Assembly: GCF_003205615.1 (NCBI RefSeq)
Contig: NZ_PYBV01000009.1
Span: forward strand, 1 to 64,000
DNA from: Micromonospora arborensis
Lineage (GTDB): Bacteria; Actinomycetota; Actinomycetes; Mycobacteriales; Micromonosporaceae
Length of the DNA stretch: 64,000 bases
Direction: 5' to 3'
The notes beneath the pieces are model-generated. The model was not told the DNA's origin. It did not search any database and saw nothing but the letters and a program-made list of their open reading frames with translations. The position numbers and the translations under genes were made by a program. This document shows positions 1 to 8,067 of this stretch, one piece after another. The first letter of the stretch is position 1; each line of letters starts with the position of its first letter.

Positions 1-77
1 ACCGCCGCTTGAAACCGCCGTCCGCCGAGGCCACTACTTCCGGGAACCTGCGCGATCAACGCGCCTAGACTTCCGGC

Positions 78-248
78 GTGAACGACGAGGCCGGCTCGGG
101 GACCGACGCACCGCCGGGTGCGGCCCGACGCATGTCCGCGTGGATGATCCTCGCCGTGGTGACGGCCGCCCTGGCCGTCTGCTGCTGCTCCGCCGCCGTC
201 GGCCTGCTGATCGCCTGGTCCGCAGGCCTCTTCCACACCCCAACCTGA
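78..248 (+). CDS. Small single-pass membrane protein, unknown function
   Basis: A GTG start at 78 opens a 56-residue frame. It has a short acidic, Gly/Pro-rich N-terminus, then one strongly hydrophobic stretch at about residues 21-48, beginning SAWMILAVVTAALAV and including a Cys-Cys-Cys run, and ends with a short polar tail. This is the pattern of a single transmembrane segment with the N-terminus inside. It is too short for the usual gene-length cut-offs. No family is recognised; the call rests on frame, codon bias and topology only. Confidence 0.5.
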   Translation: MNDEAGSGTDAPPGAARRMSAWMILAVVTAALAVCCCSAAVGLLIAWSAGLFHTPT

Positions 249-359
249 CCCCACCCCACCCTCCACCCCACCCGGTCCCACCCCGCTGCGCCAGGCCGCG
301 CCGCCGCCCAGCCGCGCCGCCGGGCCCCGCCCCCACCCCCACCCCACCCCACACCGCGC

Positions 360-414
360 GATCATGGAGTTATTGCCACGACACGCCGAGGCGGTTGGCA
401 ATAACTCCATGATC
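360..414. repeat. Palindrome, 19-bp perfect arms (GATCATGGAGTTATTGCCA)
   Basis: The left arm at 360-378 and right arm at 396-414 are perfect reverse complements around a 17-base loop. The element sits in the C-rich 225-base gap between the small membrane gene and the convergent DinB-like gene. It may terminate both genes, but there is no T-run. The palindrome at 19801-19860 also starts with GATCA and is similar in size, so this may be one of a family of dispersed intergenic palindromes. Confidence 0.8.
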
Positions 415-473
415 AACGGGGGCGGCCGGGAGGCCGGGAAGGGTGGGCGGCCGGGAGGCCGGGAGGGGTGGGG

Positions 474-1058
474 TTAGGGAGCGGGGGTGGGCCAGGTGGG
501 GGTGCGGCCGGTCTGGGACAGGAGGTGGGCCAGGTCGGGGGTGGGGGTCGGGGTGGTACGGGTCGGCACTGGCTCGGCGAAGACGCCCATCTTGCGGGCG
601 GTGGGGCCCAACTGTTCGACCAGCCCGTGCAACTCGGCCACTGCCTCCGGGGCCGGCTGGTACGGCTGACCGGTCGCGACGGCGAGGTCCCAGCCGTGCA
701 CGGTCAGGTCCAGCAGAGCCATGCCGCCGATGACTGTCTGCGGCATGCCCATGCCCGGCGACACCCCCTCCAGGGTGGAGGGATCGGCCCAGGCGGCGAC
801 CAGACGGCCGGTCTCCGCCTCGAACCGGTCCTGCCAGCCGTCGACCAGGTGGTCGGGCTTCTCGGCCCATTCGACCTGCCGCTTCAGGGCCAGGTCCTGG
901 AAGTTGACCACCACCTCGAACAGGTGGTTGAGCAGATCGCGGACCACGTAGTCGCGGCACGGCGTGGGCAGGTCGAGCTGATGGTCGGCGATACCGCGCA
1001 CCACATCGACGGTTCGCGGCGCGGCAGCCGCCAGCAGATCGCTAGTCTGAGTGGTCAT
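474..1058 (-). CDS. TIGR03086-type DinB-like metal-binding protein
   Basis: This 194-residue protein belongs to the mycothiol-dependent maleylpyruvate isomerase-like/DinB fold (TIGR03086 family). The N-terminus has the family pattern LPTPCRDYVVRDLLNHLFE (about residues 33-51), whose His is a usual metal ligand. A second His lies in LDLTVHGWDLA near residue 120. These four-helix proteins are often small-thiol-dependent enzymes, but the substrate here cannot be told. The ATG at 1058 is preferred over upstream in-frame codons because homology begins there and it leaves a 31-base divergent gap to the AraC gene. The Pro/Thr-rich C-terminal tail is variable in the family. Confidence 0.8.
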   Translation of the reverse strand: MTTQTSDLLAAAAPRTVDVVRGIADHQLDLPTPCRDYVVRDLLNHLFEVVVNFQDLALKRQVEWAEKPDHLVDGWQDRFEAETGRLVAAWADPSTLEGVSPGMGMPQTVIGGMALLDLTVHGWDLAVATGQPYQPAPEAVAELHGLVEQLGPTARKMGVFAEPVPTRTTPTPTPDLAHLLSQTGRTPTWPTPAP

Positions 1059-1089
1059 AGGGCCAGCGTATGAGGGTGGTCTTGAACAA

Positions 1090-1887
1090 ATGCGACACCG
1101 ACCGCGTGGCGACAGCCGGGGAATACTCGACCCGGGGCGCATGCTGCGCGAGGTGCGCTTCCGTCGGCACCTGCCGGTGGAGTCGCTCCGCCCCTGGGTC
1201 GAGCACTACTGGCTGATCGACTGGGCGTTGAGCACACCGTTCGAGCAGCGGATCGTGCCGCACCCGGCGGTCAACGTGGTGTTCCGGCGGGACGGCGACG
1301 GGCCCGAGTTCGGCGAGGTGGCCGGGGTGGGCCGTGACCTGTTCCGGATCACGCTCACCGGCACCGGCCGGGTCTGCGGGGTGCAGTTCCGCCCCGGCGG
1401 TTTCCACGCGTTCTGGCGTCGACCGGTCACCGAGCTGACCGGTCGCCGGGTGCCGTTGCCCGCCGGTCGGCTGGCAGGCCCCGACTTCGCGGTGTGCGCG
1501 GCCACCGACGACGAGCGCTGCCACGCACTGGACACCCTGCTCACCGGGTGGGATCCGGAGCCGGACCCGACGACCGAGGAGGCCGTCCGGCTGGCCGAGG
1601 CGATCCGCACCGACCGGGCGACGCTGCGGGTCGACGCCTTCGCCGCGCGGCACGACCTCCCGGTCCGCCGGTTGCAGCGGCTCTTCATGGAGTACGTGGG
1701 GGTCGGGCCGAAGTGGGTGATCCGCCGCTACCGGCTCCAGGAGGCGGTCGAACAGGCCGCTGGTGGCCCACTGAACTGGGCGGACCTCGCCGCCGACCTC
1801 GGTTACAGCGATCAGGCCCACCTGGTCCGCGACTTCACCGCCGTGGCCGGGGTGTCACCCGCCGCGTACGCCCGCTCGGTGCGGTGA
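1090..1887 (+). CDS. AraC-family transcriptional regulator
   Basis: This 265-residue protein has an N-terminal effector-like region of the DUF6597 type (LRPWVEHYWLIDWAL, about residues 32-46; a VQFRPGGFHAFW motif near 110). A C-terminal AraC double helix-turn-helix starts near residue 175, with the signatures FAARHDLPVRRLQRLF and LAADLGYSDQAHLVRDF. It probably regulates itself or the divergent metal-binding gene 31 bases away. An upstream GTG at 1051 would overlap that gene's start, so the ATG at 1090 is chosen; a shorter start at 1141 is also possible. Confidence is high for the family and low for the ligand. Confidence 0.85.
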   Translation: MRHRPRGDSRGILDPGRMLREVRFRRHLPVESLRPWVEHYWLIDWALSTPFEQRIVPHPAVNVVFRRDGDGPEFGEVAGVGRDLFRITLTGTGRVCGVQFRPGGFHAFWRRPVTELTGRRVPLPAGRLAGPDFAVCAATDDERCHALDTLLTGWDPEPDPTTEEAVRLAEAIRTDRATLRVDAFAARHDLPVRRLQRLFMEYVGVGPKWVIRRYRLQEAVEQAAGGPLNWADLAADLGYSDQAHLVRDFTAVAGVSPAAYARSVR

Positions 1888-1937
1888 GCCCGACAACGCG
1901 CCACACCCGGCCACGCACCACGACGCCGGCAACCCGG

Positions 1938-3467
1938 TCAGCGTCGGCGCAGGACGACCACCGCGACGTCGTCCTGGATCTCCGATGGGGCCAACTCCAC
2001 CAGCAGTCGGGCGCAGAAGCGGTCCAGATCGTCGTCGACCGTGGCGGAGATCGCGGCGAGCGCGGCCAGCCCCTCGTCGATGGTGGCGTCCCGTCGCTCG
2101 ATCAGCCCGTCGGTGTAGAACACCAGCGTCGCCCCGGCTGGCAGCACGAACTCCAGGTCGGCCGGCCGAGGCGCGCGGACGCCGAGCAACGGCGCGGAGT
2201 GCTGCACGAACTCGACCTTGCCGTCCTTGCTGAGCACCGGCGGAAGATGCCCGGCGCTGGCCAGCCGGACGTGTCCGGTCGGCGGGTGCAGCAGGAGTAC
2301 GCAGAGCGTGGCGATCTCGTTCGGCAGCAGGGTACGCATCAGCTCGTTGACCCGGTGCAGGATCTCGCCGGGCTGGTGCCCCTCCACGGCGTACGCCCGC
2401 ACCGCGTGTCGCAGCTCGGCCATCACGGTCGCCGCGTGCAGCGAGTGACCGGCCACGTCGCCGATCGCCAGCAGCAGGTGACCGTCGAGCATCACCAGCT
2501 CGTAGAAGTCGCCGCCCACCTCGGTCTGTGCGCTGGCCGGCTCGTAGCGCACGGCGAGGTCCAGTCCGGCAACCGTGGGCAGGCCGCGCGGGAGCAGGCT
2601 GCGTTGGAGGGTGACGGCGATCCGGTGTTCCTCGTCGAACGAGCGTTGCGCCTCGACGGCGGCTGCGACGGCCTGGGCGAGTTGCACCAGCACCGGGGTG
2701 CGGGCGGTCTGGGTGGCGGTCGGGACGACCACGTACAGCGGGGCTCGGTCTTCGCGCAGCTTGGCGGCGGCGACCGTCACCGAGTCGTCCGCCGGCCAGT
2801 CGACCAACGCCCAGTTCGCCGGGGTCTCCACCCGGACCGTGGAGCCGGTCGGCACCCCGGTGTCGTCGACGACCCACGGCACCACGGCGGCGGCGGCGCC
2901 CGGACCGGCGCAGATCCCCGCGAGACAGTCACCGTCGAACGTCTCGGCGATCACTGCCGCCGGGCTCTTGAAGATCTGTGCGGCACCCTCCGCAGCGGCC
3001 TCCAGCAGGCGTACGAAGGTGGGCGCGGCGTGCACCGTCACGGTCGTGTCGGCCAGCCCGAGCAGCCGCTCGGCGAGCAGTTCGGCGCGCTTGCGGGCCT
3101 GGTAGTAGCGCAGCACCGCCCGAGCGGTGGCGATCAACTCCTCCGGCTCGATCGGCTCGGTGAGGTACGCGTCCGCGCCCCGGGTCAGCCCCTGGGCGCG
3201 GTCGGCCACGTCCACGGCGTGCGCCGACACGTGGATCACCGGCATCGCCGGGTGCCGCGCCTTGATCTGTTCGCAGACCTCGTAGCCGCTCAGGTCGGGC
3301 AGCCGGACGTCGAGGACCACCAGGTCGATGCGGTCCGCCTCGACCCGTGCCAACGCGTCGGCGCCGTTCTCGGCCTCGAGCACGGTGAACCCGGCCCGGG
3401 TCAGCCAACTGACCAGCAGGTAACGCTTGGTACGACTGTCATCGACCACCAGGACGGTTGCCGGCAT
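1938..3467 (-). CDS. Response regulator-PP2C phosphatase (RsbU/SpoIIE type)
   Basis: This protein of about 509 residues has an N-terminal receiver domain with the acidic pair VVDDS, phospho-acceptor Asp in VVLDVRLPD (near residue 53) and switch Ser in HVSAHA. The middle is GAF-like (about 140-280). The C-terminal SpoIIE/PP2C domain has EVGGDFYEL, AIGDVAGHS and FYTDGLIE metal-binding motifs. It should dephosphorylate a STAS-domain protein when its receiver is phosphorylated, as the output of the histidine kinase just upstream. The usual receiver Lys is Glu here (AYLTEP). It is the last gene of the stressosome-like operon. A GTG at 3476, only four bases after the previous stop, is an alternative start. 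Confidence 0.88.
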   Translation of the reverse strand: MPATVLVVDDSRTKRYLLVSWLTRAGFTVLEAENGADALARVEADRIDLVVLDVRLPDLSGYEVCEQIKARHPAMPVIHVSAHAVDVADRAQGLTRGADAYLTEPIEPEELIATARAVLRYYQARKRAELLAERLLGLADTTVTVHAAPTFVRLLEAAAEGAAQIFKSPAAVIAETFDGDCLAGICAGPGAAAAVVPWVVDDTGVPTGSTVRVETPANWALVDWPADDSVTVAAAKLREDRAPLYVVVPTATQTARTPVLVQLAQAVAAAVEAQRSFDEEHRIAVTLQRSLLPRGLPTVAGLDLAVRYEPASAQTEVGGDFYELVMLDGHLLLAIGDVAGHSLHAATVMAELRHAVRAYAVEGHQPGEILHRVNELMRTLLPNEIATLCVLLLHPPTGHVRLASAGHLPPVLSKDGKVEFVQHSAPLLGVRAPRPADLEFVLPAGATLVFYTDGLIERRDATIDEGLAALAAISATVDDDLDRFCARLLVELAPSEIQDDVAVVVLRRR

Positions 3468-3480
3468 GCCGTCCACGCTG

Positions 3481-4842
3481 TCACATCCCGCCGACAGGCA
3501 GGGAGACGGTGAAGGTGCTGCCCTGGCCGGGTGCGCTGGTCAGCTCCAGTGTCCCGCCGAGCAGCGTCACCAGCCGACGGGCGTACGGCAGGCCGAGGCC
3601 GGTGCCGCCGACCCGGGTGGCACCGGGCACCTGGTAGAACTCCTCGAAGATCCGGTCGTGCAGGTCGGGCGCGATGCCCGGCCCGGTGTCGCTGACCTCG
3701 AAGTGCCACCGGTCGCCGTGTTGGCGGGCCCGCAGGCGCACCTCGCCGCGCTCGGTGAACTTCAGCCCGTTGTGCAGCAGGTTGCGCAGCACCTGCCCGA
3801 GCAGGACCTCGTCGGTGCGCAGCAGGGCCGGCGCGGCCGGCTCCTCCACCACCAGCTCCACCTCCGGGCGGGTGGCCAGCGCACGCAATGTGCCGCGCAG
3901 TTGGCCGAAGACCGGGCGCAGGTCGACATCGGTCAGGTCGGGCTCGATCCGGCCGGACTCCGCCTTGGCCAGATCGAGGAGTTCGTTGACCAGGCCGAGC
4001 AGGTCCGCCGCGGAGGAGCGGATCAGATCGACCTGGCGGCCCTGTTCGGCGGTGAGCGGGTCGGAGGCGGAGTCGGTGAGCAGCCGCCCCAACCCGATGA
4101 TCGCGGTGACCGGGGCGCGCAGTTCGTGGCTGACGTTGGCCAGGAACCGGCTCTTCGACTCGCTCGCCGCGCGCAACTGCGCGGACTTCTCGTCCAGCTC
4201 GGCGTAGAGGGCGACGACACCCCGGTTGGTCTCCTCCAGCTCCTCGGTGAGCTGGTTGTAGAGCGCCAGGACACCCCGGTTGGTTTCGGCCAGTTCCTCG
4301 TTGAGCACGGCCAGGTCGTCGCGCTGACTGCGCACCTCGTCGAGTGCGGCGATGAGCTGCGCGTTCTGCACGGTCAACTCTTCCAGCGCGCTGGACGGCG
4401 CGGTACGGCCGAGTTCGGTACGGAACTCGGCGAGCCGCACCGGGGTCGGCATGGGCGCGCTGGCCGGCAGTCGTCGGGACATCCTCACGACCGTAACCCC
4501 GTCGACGGTCGACACGCTCAGTGTGTCGACCAGTCGGGACACCGCGCCGGACTGCGGCTCGTAGCGGCCGTCGGGCAGCGGGGAGACCGGGGCCAGGTCG
4601 GCGCGCAGGTGGAACCGGCTGTCGGCGTCCGCGTCGATGTGGAAGGAGACGTCCGCACCGCCGGTCGTCCGCAGCAGGTCCCGGGCGACCTCGCTGAGCG
4701 CGGTGGCGATCCGGACCTGGTCCTGGTGTTCGAGGCCGACCACCGCGGCCACCTCGCGGCCCCGCTGACGGATCACGAAGATGTCCTGCTCGACCCGCAG
4801 CGCCATCTGCAGCAGCGGCAGCGCGGCCGACTCGCCGGTCAT
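3481..4842 (-). CDS. Soluble sensor histidine kinase
   Basis: This 453-residue protein has an N-terminal region without membrane segments (1-150), partly resembling an RsbT-like anti-sigma ATPase fold. A coiled coil follows at about 150-230 with two copies of an ETNRGVxALY pattern, then the HisKA dimerization domain with phospho-acceptor His239 in VSHELRAPV and the HATPase domain (HNGLKF N-box, DTGPGIA, GTGLGL). It probably phosphorylates the downstream receiver-PP2C protein. The ATG overlaps the previous stop as ATGA (4839-4842), so translation is likely coupled. No transmembrane sensor is present, so the signal is likely cytoplasmic, perhaps relayed from the RsbRST proteins. Confidence 0.88.
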   Translation of the reverse strand: MTGESAALPLLQMALRVEQDIFVIRQRGREVAAVVGLEHQDQVRIATALSEVARDLLRTTGGADVSFHIDADADSRFHLRADLAPVSPLPDGRYEPQSGAVSRLVDTLSVSTVDGVTVVRMSRRLPASAPMPTPVRLAEFRTELGRTAPSSALEELTVQNAQLIAALDEVRSQRDDLAVLNEELAETNRGVLALYNQLTEELEETNRGVVALYAELDEKSAQLRAASESKSRFLANVSHELRAPVTAIIGLGRLLTDSASDPLTAEQGRQVDLIRSSAADLLGLVNELLDLAKAESGRIEPDLTDVDLRPVFGQLRGTLRALATRPEVELVVEEPAAPALLRTDEVLLGQVLRNLLHNGLKFTERGEVRLRARQHGDRWHFEVSDTGPGIAPDLHDRIFEEFYQVPGATRVGGTGLGLPYARRLVTLLGGTLELTSAPGQGSTFTVSLPVGGM

Positions 4843-5852
4843 GCCCAGGACCTCGCGACCAGTACGCAGGCATCGTCGCGTCGCACACCGGCATCGCGTA
4901 GCAGTGTCGCCGCCATCACCAGCGGGGACCGCTCCGCCAGCCCCGGGTAGTCGGTCAACCGCCAGCGGTCGACGACTCCGTCGCTGTGCATCACCAGTCG
5001 GGCGCCCGGAGCGAACGGGTAGTCGTACTCCCGGATCGTCGGCCGCTGGTGGCCGGCGATGCCGGGCAGCGACACCAGCCCACGGCGTTTTCCGTCGCCC
5101 TCGACGATGACGCCGGAGATGTTGCCCAGGCCGGCGTAGTGCAGCACACCGGCCGCCGGAACCAGCTCGGCGACGGCGAGCGCGGCGCCCCGGGTGTGCG
5201 ACATGCTCCGGTGCAGGTGACCGACCACCGCCGCCGGTGGGCCGGCCGGTGCGTCGCGGAACGCGGCGAGCGCCGCGTCGGTGGCGGCGGCGGCCAGCGG
5301 GCCGTGCCCCAGCCCGTCGCTGACCAGCACCTGGTGCCGTCCGTCGGTGACCCGGACGGCGTACCCGTCGCCGCTGACCGTCTCGCCGGTCAGCGGTCGG
5401 GCGAGGGCGCCGGCCCAGGACGGCCGGGCCGGCTCCGCCGGCCAGACGTGCACGGCGAGGACGGTGCCCCGTCCGGGCAGGGAGTATCCGTCGAACCAGC
5501 TGGCCTGCCGGACGATGGCACCCAGGCCGATGCCGAGCGTGCCGGTGGTGGAGTGCCCGTCCTGCGACGAGACGGTCAGGTCGGCCATGCCGGGCCCGGA
5601 GTCGATGGCAATCAGCTCCACGCCCGCCTGCCCGGCGCGGCGTACCGGCCGGAGCAGCAGGACACCCTCGTCGGCGTGTTTGACCAGGTTGCTGGTCAGC
5701 TCGGCTGCGACGATGGCCAGGTCGGCGATGCGTGCCGCACCCATCTCCACCTGAGCACCGAGGCGTTCGGCGGCACGCCGGACGGCGCTGGCCGCGCTGC
5801 TGGCCTCCACCCGGAACCAGATGCCACTGTCGGTAACCGCGTCGATGCTCAC
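4839..5852 (-). CDS. Fused RsbT-like ATPase and SpoIIE/RsbX-like phosphatase
   Basis: The 337-residue protein joins an N-terminal HATPase_c_2 domain (AAELTSNLVKHA N-box, SGPGMA, LGIGLGA; about residues 20-125) to a C-terminal SpoIIE-like phosphatase domain (VSDGLGHGP near 175; MHSDGVVDRW near 295). In Bacillus these are the separate switch kinase and the RsbX feedback phosphatase. The fused form is common in actinobacterial rsb clusters. The start is the GTG at 5852, because it gives a GTGA overlap with the rsbT stop (5849-5852) like the other junctions; a GTG at 5861 is also in frame. It probably resets phosphorylated RsbR/RsbS. Confidence 0.85.
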   Translation of the reverse strand: MSIDAVTDSGIWFRVEASSAASAVRRAAERLGAQVEMGAARIADLAIVAAELTSNLVKHADEGVLLLRPVRRAGQAGVELIAIDSGPGMADLTVSSQDGHSTTGTLGIGLGAIVRQASWFDGYSLPGRGTVLAVHVWPAEPARPSWAGALARPLTGETVSGDGYAVRVTDGRHQVLVSDGLGHGPLAAAATDAALAAFRDAPAGPPAAVVGHLHRSMSHTRGAALAVAELVPAAGVLHYAGLGNISGVIVEGDGKRRGLVSLPGIAGHQRPTIREYDYPFAPGARLVMHSDGVVDRWRLTDYPGLAERSPLVMAATLLRDAGVRRDDACVLVARSWA

Positions 5853-6268
5853 CGGGACCACTTGGTGACTGTGATCCGCGTGCCGGTCTCCGGGGATGTC
5901 TCGATCTCGAACTCGTCGACCAGTCGGCGGGACCCGCTGAGCCCGAGACCGAGGCCACCGCCGGTGGTGTAGCCGTCGGTCAGGGCCAGATCGAGGTCGG
6001 CGATGCCCGGCCCGGAGTCGGCGAAGACGATCCGGACGCCCTTACGTCGGCCGTTCTCCACGGTTGCCACCTCGACGGATCCGCCGCCGCCGTACACGAG
6101 AGTGTTGCGGGCCAACTCGCTCGCCGCGGTGACCACCTTCGTCTGGTCGACGAGGGAGAGCTTGACCGCCACGGCCACGGTGCGGACCAACTGCCGGACG
6201 CGCACCACGTCCTCGTCGCTGCGGACCGACTGCGCCTGCGGGTGGCCCAGGTCGATGCCCGCGGTCAC
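5849..6268 (-). CDS. rsbT: Switch-protein kinase RsbT
   Basis: This 139-residue protein is a GHKL-fold Ser/Thr kinase of the RsbT type, covering the whole domain with an N-box (AASELARNTLVYG), FADSGPGI and a Gly-rich lid (TTGGGLGLGL). In stressosomes RsbT phosphorylates RsbS and RsbR and, when released, activates an RsbU-type phosphatase. The likely partner here is the receiver-PP2C protein at the operon end. The GTG start at 6268 overlaps the rsbS stop (GTGA), placing it directly after rsbS as in known rsbRST operons. Confidence 0.92.
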   Translation of the reverse strand: MTAGIDLGHPQAQSVRSDEDVVRVRQLVRTVAVAVKLSLVDQTKVVTAASELARNTLVYGGGGSVEVATVENGRRKGVRIVFADSGPGIADLDLALTDGYTTGGGLGLGLSGSRRLVDEFEIETSPETGTRITVTKWSR

Positions 6269-6675
6269 GGCGTGGCCGTCTCGGCGTCCGGATCGTCGTC
6301 GAGCTGGTAATCGAGCTCGTCGGCGTGGGCCGCCGCGATCAACTCCATGCCGCGCTCGACGTTCAGCGCGGTACGGATGCCGTTCAGCGACAGCCCCAGT
6401 TCGACAAGGGTGATGGCGACGGCGGGGCGCATCCCGACCACCACCGTCTCCGCGTCCAGCACCTTGGAGATCGACGCGATGGTGGAGAGCATCCGCCCGA
6501 CGAAGGAGTCGACGATGTCCAGCGCGGTGATGTCGATGATGACGCCGTGGCAGCCGGTGTCCACGATCCGCTCGGCGAGGTCCTCCTGGAGCTGGACCGC
6601 GGTCTGGTCGGACATGTCCACCTGGATGGAGACGAGCAGGATGTCGCCGATCTTGAGGATCGGCACCCGTTCCAT
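6265..6675 (-). CDS. rsbS: STAS-domain antagonist RsbS
   Basis: This 136-residue single STAS domain has the RsbS N-terminus (VPILKIGDILLVSIQVDM) and the phosphorylatable Ser context ITALDIVDSFVGRML. An acidic C-terminal tail follows the fold. It forms the stressosome core with RsbR and holds RsbT until phosphorylated. Its ATG overlaps the rsbR stop by one base (TGATG). The acidic tail (about 18 residues) is longer than in Bacillus RsbS. Confidence 0.92.
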   Translation of the reverse strand: MERVPILKIGDILLVSIQVDMSDQTAVQLQEDLAERIVDTGCHGVIIDITALDIVDSFVGRMLSTIASISKVLDAETVVVGMRPAVAITLVELGLSLNGIRTALNVERGMELIAAAHADELDYQLDDDPDAETATP

Positions 6676-7535
6676 CAGGCGCCCCGGCGCGGCTGGCGGC
6701 GGGCGGTCTCCACCCCGCTGAGCCGCAGCACGTGGCGCAGCGCGTCGGCGAGGCTCGCCTTGGTGGCGATGTCGCCGAACTCGATGCCGAGCGCGACGAT
6801 GGTCTGCGCGATCTGGGGGCGGATGCCGGAGATGATGCAGTCGGCGCCCATCAGCCGGGCGGCCACCACGGTCTTCAGGATGTGCTGGGCGACCTGGGTG
6901 TCCACCGCCGGGACGCCGGTGATGTCGATGATCGCGTACGGGGAGCTGGTGTCGACCAGGGTCTGCAGCAGCCGCTCCATCACGACCTGAGCACGGGCCG
7001 AGTCCAGGGTGCCGACCAGCGGGACGGCGACCACACCCTCCCAGAGCTTGACCACCGGCGTGGAGAGCTCGAGCAGCTGCTCGGCCTGGTCGGCGATCAG
7101 GCTCTCCCGGGTGCGTACGAAGCTTTCGAAGGTGAACAGGCCCATCTCGTCGACGAGCTTGGCGAAGGCGACGTAGTCGTTCAGCGCGTTGGCGCCACCG
7201 GCCTCCTGCACCAGCTCGGCCAGCACGTCCTTGAGCGCGAAGATGCTGACCGTGGTCTCCGTGGCGGAGAAGCCCTGCCGGGCCCGGCCACGGGACAGGT
7301 CGGCGAGCGCCGCGCGCAACTCGGCGGCGTTGTCGGCGGACAGGTCGATGTCGCCCTGCTCGCTGGTGGCGACGATGGCGCTGTGCAGATCCTGAACCTG
7401 CCGGCGCAGCTCGGCCTGGCTCAGCCGGCCCCGCAACGAACTGGTGACGATCTCGGTCCACCGGGACGTGACCCGGTCTGCCTGCCCGCTGAGCAGTGCG
7501 GCGAGCCGACCACTTTCTTCGGTGCTCAACGCCAT
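6675..7535 (-). CDS. rsbR: Stressosome co-antagonist RsbR paralogue
   Basis: The 286-residue protein has an N-terminal helical RsbRD-type sensor-like domain (about 1-150, with the FESFVRTRESLI linker helix) and a C-terminal STAS domain (about 160-275) with the two Thr-bearing loops equivalent to RsbT targets (IIDITGVPAVDTQ). It should build the stressosome shell with RsbS and sense an unknown stress. A purine-rich AAGGGGG lies just upstream of the ATG. It is the first gene of the leftward operon; its promoter must lie in the 162-base divergent gap before the STAS gene at 7698. Confidence 0.9.
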   Translation of the reverse strand: MALSTEESGRLAALLSGQADRVTSRWTEIVTSSLRGRLSQAELRRQVQDLHSAIVATSEQGDIDLSADNAAELRAALADLSRGRARQGFSATETTVSIFALKDVLAELVQEAGGANALNDYVAFAKLVDEMGLFTFESFVRTRESLIADQAEQLLELSTPVVKLWEGVVAVPLVGTLDSARAQVVMERLLQTLVDTSSPYAIIDITGVPAVDTQVAQHILKTVVAARLMGADCIISGIRPQIAQTIVALGIEFGDIATKASLADALRHVLRLSGVETARRQPRRGA

Positions 7536-7697
7536 TTGGAACCCCCTTGACCTGGACCGGGCGGACTCTATCACCGGGCCTGGCCGACTACTTGTCCCGT
7601 AGCAACAGAATGATGATGGCCACCGGATCCCGGCTCCCGTTCTGCGTACGACCCCGGTCGTGGGATACCGTTCCCCCGATAACAGGAGGTCTGGCGA

Positions 7698-8054
7698 ATG
7701 TCCTTGACGGTGCACACGGAACAACGCGGCGACGTGGTCGTCGTGTCGGTCGCGGGCGAGCTGGACATGGCCACCGCACCGCAACTGCAGGACCAGATCA
7801 CCGACCTGCTCGACAAGGGTCGCAACCGGCTGGTGTTCGACCTGGCCGACGTCTCGTTCTGCGACTCGACCGGCCTGTCGGTCTTCGTCCGCGCCAAGAA
7901 CAGCTGCGACGAGGCCGGCGGCGTGGTCCGGCTGGCCGCCCCGCAGCGAGGGGTGCTGCGCATCCTCGAGGTGAGCGGGCTGGTCGAGGTGCTGCACACC
8001 TACCCGACGGTGGATGAGGCAGTCGCCGGCGAACCGACCCCGGCCTCCTCCTGA
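7698..8054 (+). CDS. STAS anti-anti-sigma factor (RsbV/SpoIIAA type)
   Basis: This 118-residue STAS protein carries ELDMATAPQL and the phospho-site motif FCDSTGLSVF, with Ser57 as the likely phosphorylated residue. It is preceded by an AGGAGG ribosome site. It probably binds an anti-sigma kinase that is not encoded in this window. It is divergent from the rsbRST operon, and the RsbU-type phosphatase of that operon is a plausible partner that would dephosphorylate Ser57. Confidence 0.9.
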   Translation: MSLTVHTEQRGDVVVVSVAGELDMATAPQLQDQITDLLDKGRNRLVFDLADVSFCDSTGLSVFVRAKNSCDEAGGVVRLAAPQRGVLRILEVSGLVEVLHTYPTVDEAVAGEPTPASS

Positions 8055-8067
8055 CCGCTGCCGTTCC

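Noticed and set aside
1494..3512. A 672-codon open frame on the plus strand
   Set aside because: It runs opposite to the receiver-PP2C gene and has only low-complexity Arg/Gly/His-rich sequence.
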